Assembly: GCA_017402845.1 (NCBI GenBank)
Contig: JAFPLH010000079.1
Location: forward strand, 29,918-93,917
DNA: 64,000 bases
Direction: 5' to 3'
From: Clostridia bacterium
GTDB lineage: Bacteria > Bacillota > Clostridia > Oscillospirales > Acutalibacteraceae
Of the stretch, positions 1-9,011 are shown piece by piece. Positions within the stretch are counted from its first letter, which is position 1, and each line of letters begins with the position of its first letter. The notes under the pieces are model-generated. The model did no database searches. It was given only the letters and a program-made list of their open reading frames with translations, and was not told where the DNA came from. A program made the position numbers and the translations under genes.

Positions 1-106
1 TTTGAAATACTATCAAAATAACAGAAACGCATATCAGCACAAAAGCTAAAGCAACATCAAAGGCGGTAAACTTTTTGCGGTTTCGGATATTATCACTTAG
101 ACTCAT
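1..106 (-). CDS. Partial membrane-anchored protein (5' end only)
   Basis: The reverse strand has an ATG at 106 followed by an open frame to the window edge. It encodes a short charged N-terminus (MSLSDNIRNRKKF) and then a hydrophobic stretch ending in VILIVFQ, which looks like an N-terminal membrane anchor. The start lies 14 bp inside the end of the upstream gene (stop at 93-95), so the two are probably translationally coupled in one operon. Too little is visible to name a family. Short N-anchored proteins such as NusG-domain-II proteins begin this way, but that is only a guess. Confidence 0.5.
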   Translation of the reverse strand, partial: MSLSDNIRNRKKFTAFDVALAFVLICVSVILIVFQ

Positions 107-1265
107 TGCCCTCAACCAAAGCTGTTGCCATATTTACAATTTCATCATAGTTATAAGCAAGCTTTATATCGTCAAGAGTTAATTTGTTATCTGAACACTT
201 TTTCTCGCAGTAATCTTTTATCATATAATACTGACAAGTAAAATCTGAATTTGTTGCATTGTCAAGCTTTTTATCCCAATTACTGCACAAGTCGAAATCA
301 CGCAAAATCCCGCACAGCGCAGCGCCGACATATATATTACCCGTATGATCGAAATATTCGCTTACATCACTGTTATACTTACCGGTACACAGATAATGAT
401 ATGCGCTGTAAAATGTAATTGAATCTGCTTTTTCTTTATTAAAGTAAGTAATATTTCTGCCTGTAAATGTACTAATATTATAGAAAACGTGCTGAACCCT
501 GCCCTCTGTAAGCTCAATATGCTCCTGACACTCAATGTACTCCGGGTGCAAAGAATACTGATACTCTCTGACCTTAACATACTCTGCGATAAGCTCGTTG
601 ATATCATCAGATTTATCTGAGCTAAGCAGATCGTCTATTATTCTGTACTGTAAGCCTGTAAGAGCGACATTTTCTACATCAAGAGAAAAGCTTTTGCCGC
701 TTATTATTTCGGGCTGATCGGGAGAATCGAGAGCCGCCGCAAAGGTATTTTTTACAAAGCTTTCTTCAAGCGAACCCGTACCGTTATATTTTACGGTACT
801 CACATCATACTTTGAAGCATAAACATCTTCGTTATTTATAGATACAAAGCCCTCATAAAAGGAAGGTTTAAAGAGCTTTAAGAAACGAGGAGTACACAAA
901 GCGAAACGATAAACCGAGATATTATCGTAATCATCAGGCATTTTTAACTTTTGTGCAAAGATCTTGTCGTTTATTTTGTTGTTTACTAAATAACATCTTC
1001 CTCTTAACGGACCATACTCTCTTACTATAACACAGCCTGTACCGTAAAGATTATAGTTAATATCCCAAACGTTACTATTACCTTTTTTATCGTCAAAGAG
1101 ATTTACAATATCGCATATTTCACCTATTGCCTGACGGTCTGTTGCTCCGAGGCTGTTAAAATCTGTATTTACAGTTTTATTCAAGATAATATCCGCACAG
1201 AGCAAAATAAAAAATATGCCGATCATAATAAGAAGAACATTAAATATCTTTTTAATTACTTTCAA
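93..1265 (-). CDS. Hypothetical membrane-anchored protein
   Basis: This is a 390-residue protein I do not recognise. Residues about 5-27 form one hydrophobic segment (VLLIMIGIFFILLCADIIL), so the bulk is probably outside the membrane, anchored at the N-terminus. The rest is a soluble acidic domain with several cysteines and no catalytic motif I can identify. The start is a TTG at 1265, preceded by a good ribosome-binding site (GGAGGG, 7 bp spacing). The downstream partial gene overlaps its 3' end by 14 bp, indicating an operon. Function unknown. Confidence 0.65.
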   Translation of the reverse strand: MKVIKKIFNVLLIMIGIFFILLCADIILNKTVNTDFNSLGATDRQAIGEICDIVNLFDDKKGNSNVWDINYNLYGTGCVIVREYGPLRGRCYLVNNKINDKIFAQKLKMPDDYDNISVYRFALCTPRFLKLFKPSFYEGFVSINNEDVYASKYDVSTVKYNGTGSLEESFVKNTFAAALDSPDQPEIISGKSFSLDVENVALTGLQYRIIDDLLSSDKSDDINELIAEYVKVREYQYSLHPEYIECQEHIELTEGRVQHVFYNISTFTGRNITYFNKEKADSITFYSAYHYLCTGKYNSDVSEYFDHTGNIYVGAALCGILRDFDLCSNWDKKLDNATNSDFTCQYYMIKDYCEKKCSDNKLTLDDIKLAYNYDEIVNMATALVEGNESK

Positions 1266-1426
1266 CGGTTATCCCTCCGTATTTATATTTATACTTATAT
1301 ATTTAATATACACTTTTTACAAGGCTTTTTCAACTGTTTTATTACATTATTCAAAATGGATTTACAAAAGAAATATAGGTCAATAAGCAAAGTAAATGCA
1401 CACTACAATTTAGTTGTAAAACAAAT

Positions 1427-1466
1427 AAGCCGCATAAACACTGAATCATCAGTATTTATGCGGTTT
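1427..1466 (-). terminator. Hairpin terminator of the tRNA-Gln/tRNA-Pro unit
   Basis: A 17-nt arm starting AAGCCGCATAAA pairs with an arm ending TTTATGCGGTTT around a 6-nt loop. On the minus strand it is followed by an ATTTGTTTT tract. It sits just after the tRNA-Pro 3' end in the direction of transcription. Confidence 0.75.
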
Positions 1467-1474
1467 ATAAGAAG

Positions 1475-1548
1475 TCGAGGTGACAAGATTCGAACTTGCG
1501 ACCTCTGCGTCCCGAACGCAGCGCTCTACCAAACTGAGCCACACCTCG
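1475..1548 (-). tRNA. tRNA-Pro(CGG)
   Basis: The reverse complement folds as a cloverleaf: acceptor CGAGGTG/CACCTCG, D-arm GGCTC/GAGCG region, anticodon stem CTGCG/CGCAG with loop TTCGGGA (anticodon CGG, G37 as expected for proline) and T-loop TTCGAAT. The CCA end is not encoded. It follows tRNA-Gln on the same strand and shares its promoter. Confidence 0.93.
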
Positions 1549-1574
1549 AAAATGAGCCTCACTCTTTGTGAGGC

Positions 1575-1648
1575 TGGCTGGGGAATAGGGATTCGAACCC
1601 CAACAAACAGAGTCAGAGTCTGTCGTGCTACCGTTACACAATTCCCCA
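1575..1648 (-). tRNA. tRNA-Gln(CTG)
   Basis: The reverse complement gives acceptor TGGGGAA/TTCCCCA, anticodon stem ACAGA/TCTGT with loop CTCTGAC (anticodon CTG) and T-loop TTCGAAT. The 3' CCA is encoded at 1575-1577. First gene of the two-tRNA unit. Confidence 0.93.
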
Positions 1649-1659
1649 ACGACTTCATT

Positions 1660-1688
1660 ATTATAACAAAAGCATAGACTTTTGTCAA
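1660..1688 (-). promoter_or_regulatory. Consensus promoter for tRNA-Gln/tRNA-Pro
   Basis: On the minus strand TTGACA is followed after exactly 17 bp by TATAAT, ending 11 bp before the tRNA-Gln 5' end. A perfect match to the vegetative sigma-A consensus, as expected for stable RNA. Confidence 0.9.
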
Positions 1689-1711
1689 TATAATTTTTAA
1701 AAAATTTTTTC

Positions 1712-2809
1712 TTATTTTGCCGTCAATATTTCTGTAATGATCGTATTAGAGATCAAAAAGCCCTTTACGCTCAAGCTGAATCCATTCTGAGTGCAGACAG
1801 TATAACCCAATTTTTCAAGCTTTGCAGCTTTATCAATATATTTCTGCGGGATATCATAACCGAAATACCGTTTGAATTCTGTTTTGCTTATTCCGTCTGA
1901 CAATCGCAAACGCATTGTAATATATTCATCTTCACTGCCGCCCTTACCGTCATTTACAGTAATATCTGCGAAAAACGAGTCAAAATTTCTCTCATAATAA
2001 AATCTATTCTTATTTATGAACGAATGAGCACCGGGACCAAGTCCAAGATACTCCTCACAATTCCAGTATTTCAGATTGTGGCGGCTCTCCAGTCCGGGCT
2101 TTGAAAAATTAGAGATCTCATACTGAGCAAAACCTGACTTTTTAAGCCTTTGAACGGTATATTCATACAGATCGCACACCGTATCTTCATCAGGCAAAGA
2201 CAGAGAATTTTTCTGTCTGCTATATGGTGTACCGGGTTCGATCTTTAGCATATATGCCGAAATGTGTGATATATCGAGTTCCTGACAAAACAATATACTG
2301 CGTTCAAGGCTTTCTTCTGTTTGTTCTGATATTCCTAACATAAGATCAAGCGATATATTGCTTATACCGCTGCTTTTTATCATGCTTACGGCTTTGACAA
2401 CATCTTCGGCGGAATGTTTTCTACCCAAAGCTTTCAATTCGTTTTCGTTTGCAGATTGAAGCCCCATTGATATTCTGTTGACGCCTGCTTCTTTAAGCAG
2501 CTTAAAGTCCTGCTCCTTTGCCGATTCGGGGTTTACTTCAAGAGTACATTCAACGCAGCTTTTCCCGAACGAGCTGTTTATACTGTTCAGTATTTTTATC
2601 ATGTTTTGTGTTCCGATACTGCTCGGAGTACCGCCGCCGAAATATACTGTTTCCGCATTGTATCTCCCTTTCAGTGACTCAATTTTTCTGCATAATGCCT
2701 GCGTATATTTTTCAACTGCGTTTCTATCCCAATTTACCGAAAAGAAATCACAATAAGGACACTTTCCTCTGCAAAAAGGTATATGAATATAAAGCCCGAT
2801 ATTTCTCAT
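1712..2809 (-). CDS. hemW: HemW-like radical SAM protein (coproporphyrinogen III oxidase-like)
   Basis: 365 residues. The N-terminus carries the radical SAM signature CRGKCPYCDF (CxxxCxxC, residues about 14-21) that binds the 4Fe-4S cluster, preceded by the GLYIHIPFC start typical of HemW/HemN-like proteins. YFGGGTPS follows at about 57-64 and the C-terminal HemN domain is present. HemW proteins are heme chaperones rather than true coproporphyrinogen dehydrogenases in the members that were tested. The length matches the family. The gene stands alone between the tRNAs and a glycosyltransferase. The start ATG at 2809 has a modest GGTGAT upstream. Confidence 0.88.
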   Translation of the reverse strand: MRNIGLYIHIPFCRGKCPYCDFFSVNWDRNAVEKYTQALCRKIESLKGRYNAETVYFGGGTPSSIGTQNMIKILNSINSSFGKSCVECTLEVNPESAKEQDFKLLKEAGVNRISMGLQSANENELKALGRKHSAEDVVKAVSMIKSSGISNISLDLMLGISEQTEESLERSILFCQELDISHISAYMLKIEPGTPYSRQKNSLSLPDEDTVCDLYEYTVQRLKKSGFAQYEISNFSKPGLESRHNLKYWNCEEYLGLGPGAHSFINKNRFYYERNFDSFFADITVNDGKGGSEDEYITMRLRLSDGISKTEFKRYFGYDIPQKYIDKAAKLEKLGYTVCTQNGFSLSVKGFLISNTIITEILTAK

Positions 2810-2855
2810 AAGATCACCATTATCATTTTTTAGACATACCCTTTATAAAAGGGGA

Positions 2856-2883
2856 CAGGCAGAAGTATCACTACTTCTGCCTG
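2856..2883. other. Perfect 12-bp hairpin in the intergenic region
   Basis: CAGGCAGAAGTA and its exact complement flank a 4-nt loop. There is no U-run immediately after it on either strand; the minus strand reads TCCCCTTTTATAA next. It could be a weak terminator for the glycosyltransferase gene that ends 208 bp upstream on the minus strand, or a processing or regulatory hairpin near hemW. Nothing else is recognised in 2810-3090. Confidence 0.5.
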
Positions 2884-3090
2884 GTTTGGAAGGTATATGA
2901 AAATTAGTAGAACGCTTGTTTAATACATTATTATTATACACTTTAAATGTTACTAAATTATGAACATTTCAAAAAAACATCAAATTCGGAATATTTCAAA
3001 ATTTTACAATACATTCACATTAATAATTAGATAAATTTAACAATATCGGTGATTTCACGATAAAACAACATAATACTACAAAACCGTATA

Positions 3091-4557
3091 TCAGTCATCT
3101 TGCTTTTTCACGGTATCTTTTCTCATCAGAAAATCACCGCCTGCAATACGTTTGAAATTCGTTTTCATTTTGTTTATCAATTCTTCAAGCTTTACTTCAA
3201 ACTCGTATTCGTTTTCATTGTTATCGGAAAAATCAATATTAACGTCCTCAAGCTGATAATTCTTGAGTACAGCAGAAAGATCAGTATAAAACTGCTCATC
3301 GTCAACAATTTCAGTTTCGGGCAAATACTCCTCAGGACTTTTTATGAATACATTACCCTTAGTTTTTTCTACCGTTGTTTTGATGAGATCGTATACATTA
3401 TACGCCGAATCTTTATTATTAAGTCTCTTGCAGCTTTCTCTCATAGATAAAAGCCGTTCGGGATATTTCAGCAAACGATATATTACATCTGAGGCGTTGT
3501 TCTTTTTAATACTGATAGCAAGATTGTTATCACACAAATATTCAGTATTATCCGTCTCCTGACCCGGAATACCTCTGAAAAGCGCCATAGGCAGACAGCA
3601 GGCAAGCGATTCTGTAACGGTAAGTCCTCCGGGCTTTGTGATAATTAAATCGGATATCTGCATATACTTATGCACTTCTTCTGTAAAATATATAAGCTTT
3701 GTTTTCTTTGTCACATTGAACTTTTCTTCTTTTCGGGTGGGTTCTTTATCCATATAGAAATTTATTTCTTTTCTGCCTACTCTCATATTTTCGTTAAAAG
3801 ATAGTATTGAGTTAAACGCATCAAAAAGCTTCATATTTTTACCTGTGATAACAATTATCTGAAAATCAAGCTGTATCTCGTTTATACTTTCATAGATCTT
3901 AAGTATATCAGTCACGCCAAAGCTGCCTGCCATTATGAGAACTGTTTTCTTTTGAGGATCAAAACCCATTTCTGACAAATGCTCGGCTTTATGTTCATCT
4001 GTTTCAAAGAATACAGGATCAATAGGTATTCCCAAAGGATAGACAATATTTCTGTCTACACCTAAGCTCTCCATATTGTCAACCATTTGCGGACTTGACA
4101 CAACATAAGCCGTAATATCATTATTTATATAAGTCGCATGAAGTGCAAAATCCGTGGCAATAGATATAACAGGAATATTAGTAAAGCCCTTTTCTATGAG
4201 CCGTGAACACATTATCGCTGTAAAAGGGTGAGTAGTTACGATAACATCAGGTTTGAATTCCGCAATAAGGGGAATTAGTTTCTTAGCAAAAAAAGCGTTT
4301 GTCTTTTGCAGCATTTTGTAAACATTATTGTCTTTATTTGACATACGATACAGCATACCATATACCTTAGAAAGCTTCATTGCAGAAAACTTATAGCCGT
4401 TTACAACCATTTTGTTAAAGTAATGATTAACATACTCCAAACCGTCAACCACACGAACTTCGCCAAAAGGATCAAGATCTTTTATTACTTTCTCCATAGC
4501 TTGTGCGCAGCGCAAATGACCACCGCCTGTTTTTGCGGATAAAATCAGTACTTTCAT
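3091..4557 (-). CDS. MGDG-synthase-type processive diacylglycerol glycosyltransferase
   Basis: 488 residues. The N-terminus KVLILSAKTGGGHLRCAQA is the donor-site opening of the MGDG synthase/UgtP family. It is followed by an N-terminal acceptor domain, then a GT28-like C-terminal domain with ITKPGGLTVTESLACCLP (residues about 308-325), which binds the UDP-sugar. These membrane-surface enzymes transfer glucose or galactose to diacylglycerol to make glycolipids and lipoteichoic-acid anchors. The C-terminal 80 residues are an acidic, lysine-rich extension beyond the usual core. The gene is monocistronic, and the sugar donor cannot be told from sequence. Confidence 0.8.
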   Translation of the reverse strand: MKVLILSAKTGGGHLRCAQAMEKVIKDLDPFGEVRVVDGLEYVNHYFNKMVVNGYKFSAMKLSKVYGMLYRMSNKDNNVYKMLQKTNAFFAKKLIPLIAEFKPDVIVTTHPFTAIMCSRLIEKGFTNIPVISIATDFALHATYINNDITAYVVSSPQMVDNMESLGVDRNIVYPLGIPIDPVFFETDEHKAEHLSEMGFDPQKKTVLIMAGSFGVTDILKIYESINEIQLDFQIIVITGKNMKLFDAFNSILSFNENMRVGRKEINFYMDKEPTRKEEKFNVTKKTKLIYFTEEVHKYMQISDLIITKPGGLTVTESLACCLPMALFRGIPGQETDNTEYLCDNNLAISIKKNNASDVIYRLLKYPERLLSMRESCKRLNNKDSAYNVYDLIKTTVEKTKGNVFIKSPEEYLPETEIVDDEQFYTDLSAVLKNYQLEDVNIDFSDNNENEYEFEVKLEELINKMKTNFKRIAGGDFLMRKDTVKKQDD

Positions 4558-4728
4558 ATATTATTTTCTCTCCATATGAGGATAATAGGCAGTCTTGAAG
4601 AATCCTGTATTTGTACTAAGAGCTTGTAAAGAAGCATATTTACAATAAAGAGAATTTTTTCGACATACCCAATTATATTATACACTTTTTGAAAAAGCTC
4701 TGCAAGCAAGACAAGAAAAAAATTTCAA

Positions 4729-5108
4729 GGGCATCTCTAAAAAAACTGATGTTGTACAAATGCGCCGTAGATTTAGTCGGCAGATTAAACAAGGGAACCA
4801 CTGAATAAATCACGTCCTACGGACTGAGCACCCATCTCGCTTGCCTTTTTAAGTCAAATTGCACTCAAGCCACTTGAAATACGTCAGTATTCCGGCGTAA
4901 TTTTCGCACAATTTGCCTGAAAAAATTCTAAGCGATACGGGCACTCGATTTAATCAGTGTTTTCCAAGAAATCCGCAGGGTACAGTTTTCGGTAGAGAAC
5001 TCAGCGAATACGTAACAATGACCGAGCCGGATTTTTCAAAAATCTCTTTACAAGATGACGTTTGAAGCTGCGGTGCTGATGTTCAGCAGAAGGTTTTTAG
5101 AGGTGCCC
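4729..5108. mobile_element. Family B MITE-like element, interrupted copy
   Basis: The ends are GGGCATCTCTAAAAAA on the left and the inverse of GGGCACCTCTAAAAAC on the right, the same 16-bp terminal inverted repeats as the copies at 54898-55060 and 60531-60692. The flanks are TCAA and TTAA, a one-mismatch version of the 4-bp target duplication seen at the other copies. The element is split by a family A element at 4794-4964 and has a longer right interior than the others. No transposase is encoded, so movement would depend on an enzyme elsewhere. Confidence 0.85.
4794..4964. mobile_element. Family A MITE-like element nested inside a family B element
   Basis: The element begins GGAACCACTGAATAAATC and ends with the near inverse of that sequence. 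CAAG is present on both sides (4790-4793 and 4965-4968), a 4-bp target duplication. Removing element plus one CAAG rejoins the family B sequence as in the uninterrupted copy near 54953. A second family A copy is at 56744-56979. About 171 bp, non-coding. Confidence 0.85.
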
Positions 5109-5139
5109 TTAAGAATGTCTTTACATGCAGAGCTATTAA

Positions 5140-5967
5140 TTAATCAAGTAAGAAGTCTATTTTTTCGTATCTTGCACAGCTTATTACAACACAAAGCAAA
5201 GCTATAAGCAAGCCTGCAACTATACCAACGAAATATAACCCGCCGCTGCCCGAAACAATAGAAAATACGCTGATGTATTTATACGGCGACAAAAACTCTA
5301 ACGCTTTCAAAGCAGGCGACATTGAACCTACCAAACCAAACAGCACCGTTACCGTAACCATTACAGCAGATACAGACGACGCCTGCGAGCTTGTGTTCAT
5401 AAAAGTTGACAGCAAAAATGATACTGACAAATATACTATCTCGATAAATAAAAATGCGAGAACCGCAAAAACTATCTTAACAAGGTAGTTCATTTTATGG
5501 TTTGAGTATAAAACTCCAAGCGATACAACAAATACAATTATATTATAGAAAAACAAGATCACTATCTGCGCAAAATAGCTTGACAGAACGGTAGACATTC
5601 TTGTAACAGGCAATGAATATATAAATGTAATATCGTTATCGCCCCTGCTGCCCGTATTGGCAGACGCACCCAAAAAGCTTGCGTAAATACAGCCCACTAT
5701 AAGCATTAACTGCAAACATACACCGAAGTTTACACCAAAGTTTTTAAAATCAGGCAAAGCGCTGCCTGAATTGCTGCCCGATACCGACGCAGGCATTGAA
5801 GCCAGCATATCAGCTACAAATTCAGGTAATCCCGCATTGAGCAGATTAGAGAACATGACAACTATAAGTATAAACAAACAGATAGAGATAATACTCCAGA
5901 TCATGAAATTTTTGATTCGTGATTTTATGTTGTACCCCATAAGAGGAAAAGAAAAATAATTGTTCAC
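5140..5967 (-). CDS. ABC-2 type transporter permease
   Basis: About 275 residues with six predicted membrane segments and the large extracytoplasmic loop after helix 1 (residues about 45-75, Ser/Gly-rich) common in ABC-2 permeases. It pairs with the ATPase gene immediately upstream. A GTG at 5967 with AGGGGGTG 7 bp upstream is the best start; a TTG at 5973 overlapping the ATPase stop is possible. Substrate unknown; exporters of this kind move drugs, peptides or envelope precursors. Confidence 0.75.
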   Translation of the reverse strand: MNNYFSFPLMGYNIKSRIKNFMIWSIISICLFILIVVMFSNLLNAGLPEFVADMLASMPASVSGSNSGSALPDFKNFGVNFGVCLQLMLIVGCIYASFLGASANTGSRGDNDITFIYSLPVTRMSTVLSSYFAQIVILFFYNIIVFVVSLGVLYSNHKMNYLVKIVFAVLAFLFIEIVYLSVSFLLSTFMNTSSQASSVSAVMVTVTVLFGLVGSMSPALKALEFLSPYKYISVFSIVSGSGGLYFVGIVAGLLIALLCVVISCARYEKIDFLLD

Positions 5968-5969
5968 TG

Positions 5970-6872
5970 TCAAACACCCCCTTGTTCTTGTTCGAGTCTT
6001 TTCTCGTAATACCTGACAAGTGCGTCGCCCAGTGACGGCAGAGTTATTTGCAGGTCGTTAAGATTATAATGCGTCAAAGCTTCTATAAGATCGTTAATAT
6101 CCTTTTTGTACAGGAACGATATATAACCGTTATCCTCTGTTATTTCGGTAATATGGAAAAGCGTATACAAAGCAGAAAGATCGTCATCTGTTTTAACGCT
6201 TACACGTCTTGTATCGCTTTGCATAAGTACCTTTTTCTCAGATATCTCAAGCAGCGAACCTTTTCTCATTATCGCAATACGAGAGCAAATCTGCTGTAAA
6301 AGCTCGTTGTTTCTGTCGCTTATTACAACGGTAACATTTTCTTTGTTAAGATCAAGCAAATAATGAGCAAGCTTATTCTTTGTATCACTGTCTAATGCGA
6401 CAAAGGCATTATCCATAACAACAAGCTCAGGATCTCCCATAAGAGCAATAACTATTGCAATTTTCTTTCTGCTTGCAAGCGGCAGACTGCCTATTCTTTT
6501 GTTTTTGTCAACATTAAAGTGCTTGCAAAGCGACAATACAGCCTCGTGATCTTTTACACCTTTTATCTTTTCGGCTGTTTTTATAACATCTATCGCCTTC
6601 ATAGTATCGCAATAGCAAGGATTAGCAGGCATAAAGCCTATCTTCCTTTTTATGTCAAGTGTTCTTGCAGAAGCCTTCTGCCCCATTACGGTTACAGTGC
6701 CGCTTGTAGGACGAATAAAGTCCATAATTAAATTGATTATGGTACTCTTACCGCTTTTCTTCGGTCCTGCTATGCCGAAAAAGTCACCCTTGTTTATGAT
6801 AAAGCTGGTATCTCCGAGCGCAGGACGTTTTGTGTAATACTTTGAAACCTGATCCAGGGTTATTACATCCAC
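5970..6872 (-). CDS. ABC transporter ATP-binding protein with degenerate catalytic motifs
   Basis: 300 residues. Walker A is intact (GPKKSGKST, about 35-43). The other active-site motifs deviate: the signature loop reads LPLASRKK instead of LSGGQ, Walker B is LVVMDNAF with Asn at the catalytic Glu position, and the switch region is ISDRN where SHD is expected. The C-terminus carries an extra domain of about 90 residues, common in CcmA/YhaQ-like ATPases. GTG start at 6872 after GGGGAG. Forms a two-gene operon with the permease. It may hydrolyse ATP poorly or act with another ATPase. Confidence 0.8.
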   Translation of the reverse strand: MDVITLDQVSKYYTKRPALGDTSFIINKGDFFGIAGPKKSGKSTIINLIMDFIRPTSGTVTVMGQKASARTLDIKRKIGFMPANPCYCDTMKAIDVIKTAEKIKGVKDHEAVLSLCKHFNVDKNKRIGSLPLASRKKIAIVIALMGDPELVVMDNAFVALDSDTKNKLAHYLLDLNKENVTVVISDRNNELLQQICSRIAIMRKGSLLEISEKKVLMQSDTRRVSVKTDDDLSALYTLFHITEITEDNGYISFLYKKDINDLIEALTHYNLNDLQITLPSLGDALVRYYEKRLEQEQGGV

Positions 6873-7363
6873 TAAAAATACTCCCCTTTTTATTGTATAT
6901 AATACATAACACGCTTTTTATTTGTATTCGGTTACGATCTGAGGGTTTACCCTATACATATATTTTAACATAAATTTACATTTAATCAATACATAAAAAC
7001 GAAAAACATAAGGTTATTTTTCACTCTGTAAAAATTGCAAAAATAAAAAGAGGGTGATTACAAATAATATATATGAAAAGTAAAAAATAAAAATGTTACA
7101 AAGTTGTAATGTGTTTTAAACTTTACAAATACATTTTTATAGAGTATCATTAGAATGTATCGGAATATGTCGTTTTCCGCTTTAACATTTTTATGTCTGT
7201 ATTATTATATCCGTTAATACTAAAAAAATGTTTACTTTCATATATTTTTCCCAAACGGAAATTATTTACAGACAATTATGTGACTCGCTCTTTTATGAAA
7301 AGAATTTGTTTTAAAAAAGTATTAAAGTATTAAAGTAAAAAAGAATTAAAGAAGGAATAAGAA
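6873..7363. other. AT-rich divergent intergenic region
   Basis: About 490 bp between the divergent ABC exporter and VanW-family genes. It is strongly AT-rich, with short repeats (two copies of GTATTAAA just before the VanW ribosome-binding site). A possible exporter promoter on the minus strand is TTGATT, 17 bp, AAAATA near 6960-6990, but it is weak. I see no gene, riboswitch or terminator. Confidence 0.4.
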
Positions 7364-8962
7364 ATGAACAATGAATTGAAAACAGAGGCAGCCGAAGAAA
7401 AAGAAGTATCAGCCGATATTGAAAACGATACTGTTGATACGGCTGCTGAGCGCAAGAAAATTCCGCTTGCAATACCAATAATATGCGCAGCGCTTATTTT
7501 AACTGCCGGCATAGCAGTTTCTGCAATTACTATCGGTGCATTAAAATCACAAAAGCACGAAGCTTTTATTGCAACCGAACAAAGCAATGTTACTCTTGCA
7601 AGTCCGTCAGGACAATTTTTAGAAGGAATTTCGGTAAATGGCGTAGATCTTGGCGGTCAAACAATGCTTAAAGCTCAGGATATGCTTTGTATAGAAGAAT
7701 CGAACATGATACCGCCGATAAATTATACTCTTAAATGTCACGACAAAATAGTATACCTTACCGAAGATGATTTTGATTTTCAGTTTGATACCGTAAAGGT
7801 ACTTAACGAGGCATACGAATACAGCGAATACATGAGAAAGCTCTTGACTGACGAAGGCAGAACAACATTAAAGGCTTCAGAAAAAAGAGATTTCGACATT
7901 TCAATGACATTTAGCGAAGAATCTATCAATACAGCGTGTGCATCAGTTTCAAAGAAAGTTGACGTTGAAATGCAAAACGCACGAGTAACAAGCATTGATC
8001 CTTCAAAAGAAAAGGTCTGGCAGATGTTCTCATTTGCAGAAGGTGTTATAGGTTACACTCTTGATGTGAACGATCTTACAACTCAAGTAAGCACACTTAT
8101 CAACAGCAAGAATTATTCCGCAGAGCTTAACGGCAAAATGGAGGAGGTTTCTCCCGAAATCGACCTTAAAGATCTTAAAAAGAACCTTGTGCTTATCTCT
8201 CAATATGAAACATGGTCAGGCAACACATGGGAAGGCAATATGAATATGACAGTTGCTATGGAGTCTATGAACGGATCAATTATCCGAAACGGCGAGGTTT
8301 TTTCGTTTAATGAAAAAACCGGTAACAGCAACCTTGTAGAAAACGGATATTACTCCGCAGGTGTAATTGTAAACGGCAGATCAGCCGACGGTATAGGCGG
8401 CGGTATTTGTCAGGCAGCAACCACAATCTACAACGCTGCTATACGTGCAGATATGACGGTAGTTGAACGTGAACCTCACACTTGGCCGTCAGTTTATGTG
8501 CCGGTAGGCATTGACTCTGCAATTGACTACGGCAACATTGACATGAAATTCCAGAACAACACAGGTCATGACGTATATCTTATATGCTATATGGACGGCG
8601 CACAGCTTAATGCATTTATTTACGGTTACAAGCCGACAGAATATGATGAAATTGTAGTATCTTCATGGTTTACAGGCGGCTCAGGCATAGGATTTGGTGC
8701 GGCTGCATGCAGAAATTACTACAAAGACGGTAAGCTTGTAAAAGAGGACGATTTGCCTTCATCTTTTTACAGCAACGGCGGCGGCACAAGCTATGCGTAT
8801 GACGAACCGCTTTCAGGATATGTATACAAGCGAGTATTCACAGACGCACAAGTTGAAGGAAAAGCCGACAGCGATACAGAAACCGAAACAGACAAAGAGG
8901 AAAACGACGAAAGCGAACTTGAGATATCCGACGAGGACGCAACAAACGATTACGCTTACTAA
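7364..8962 (+). CDS. VanW family protein, membrane-anchored
   Basis: 532 residues. An acidic cytoplasmic N-terminus is followed by one membrane segment (about 33-55), a poorly conserved region resembling the peptidoglycan-binding domain that often precedes VanW, then the VanW domain (about 280-400). Visible hallmarks are GEVFSFNEKTG, GIGGGICQAATTIYNAA and REPHTWP. The C-terminus is a Glu/Asp-rich tail. VanW proteins are named from vancomycin-resistance clusters, but most, like this one, lie outside them; their biochemical role is unknown. The location is probably extracytoplasmic. Single gene, good start (AAGGAA upstream), strong terminator after it. Confidence 0.85.
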   Translation: MNNELKTEAAEEKEVSADIENDTVDTAAERKKIPLAIPIICAALILTAGIAVSAITIGALKSQKHEAFIATEQSNVTLASPSGQFLEGISVNGVDLGGQTMLKAQDMLCIEESNMIPPINYTLKCHDKIVYLTEDDFDFQFDTVKVLNEAYEYSEYMRKLLTDEGRTTLKASEKRDFDISMTFSEESINTACASVSKKVDVEMQNARVTSIDPSKEKVWQMFSFAEGVIGYTLDVNDLTTQVSTLINSKNYSAELNGKMEEVSPEIDLKDLKKNLVLISQYETWSGNTWEGNMNMTVAMESMNGSIIRNGEVFSFNEKTGNSNLVENGYYSAGVIVNGRSADGIGGGICQAATTIYNAAIRADMTVVEREPHTWPSVYVPVGIDSAIDYGNIDMKFQNNTGHDVYLICYMDGAQLNAFIYGYKPTEYDEIVVSSWFTGGSGIGFGAAACRNYYKDGKLVKEDDLPSSFYSNGGGTSYAYDEPLSGYVYKRVFTDAQVEGKADSDTETETDKEENDESELEISDEDATNDYAY

Positions 8963-8963
8963 G

Positions 8964-9010
8964 AAAACACTCTCAAAACAGAACATCAACTGTTTTGAGA
9001 GTGTTTTTTT
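8964..9010 (+). terminator. Bidirectional terminator between converging genes
   Basis: An 18-bp perfect stem (AAAACACTCTCAAAACAG and its complement) with an 8-nt loop, followed by a T-run on the plus strand and by TTTT on the minus strand. It serves the VanW gene and the oppositely oriented phosphatase gene ending at 9012. Confidence 0.9.
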
Positions 9011-9011
9011 G

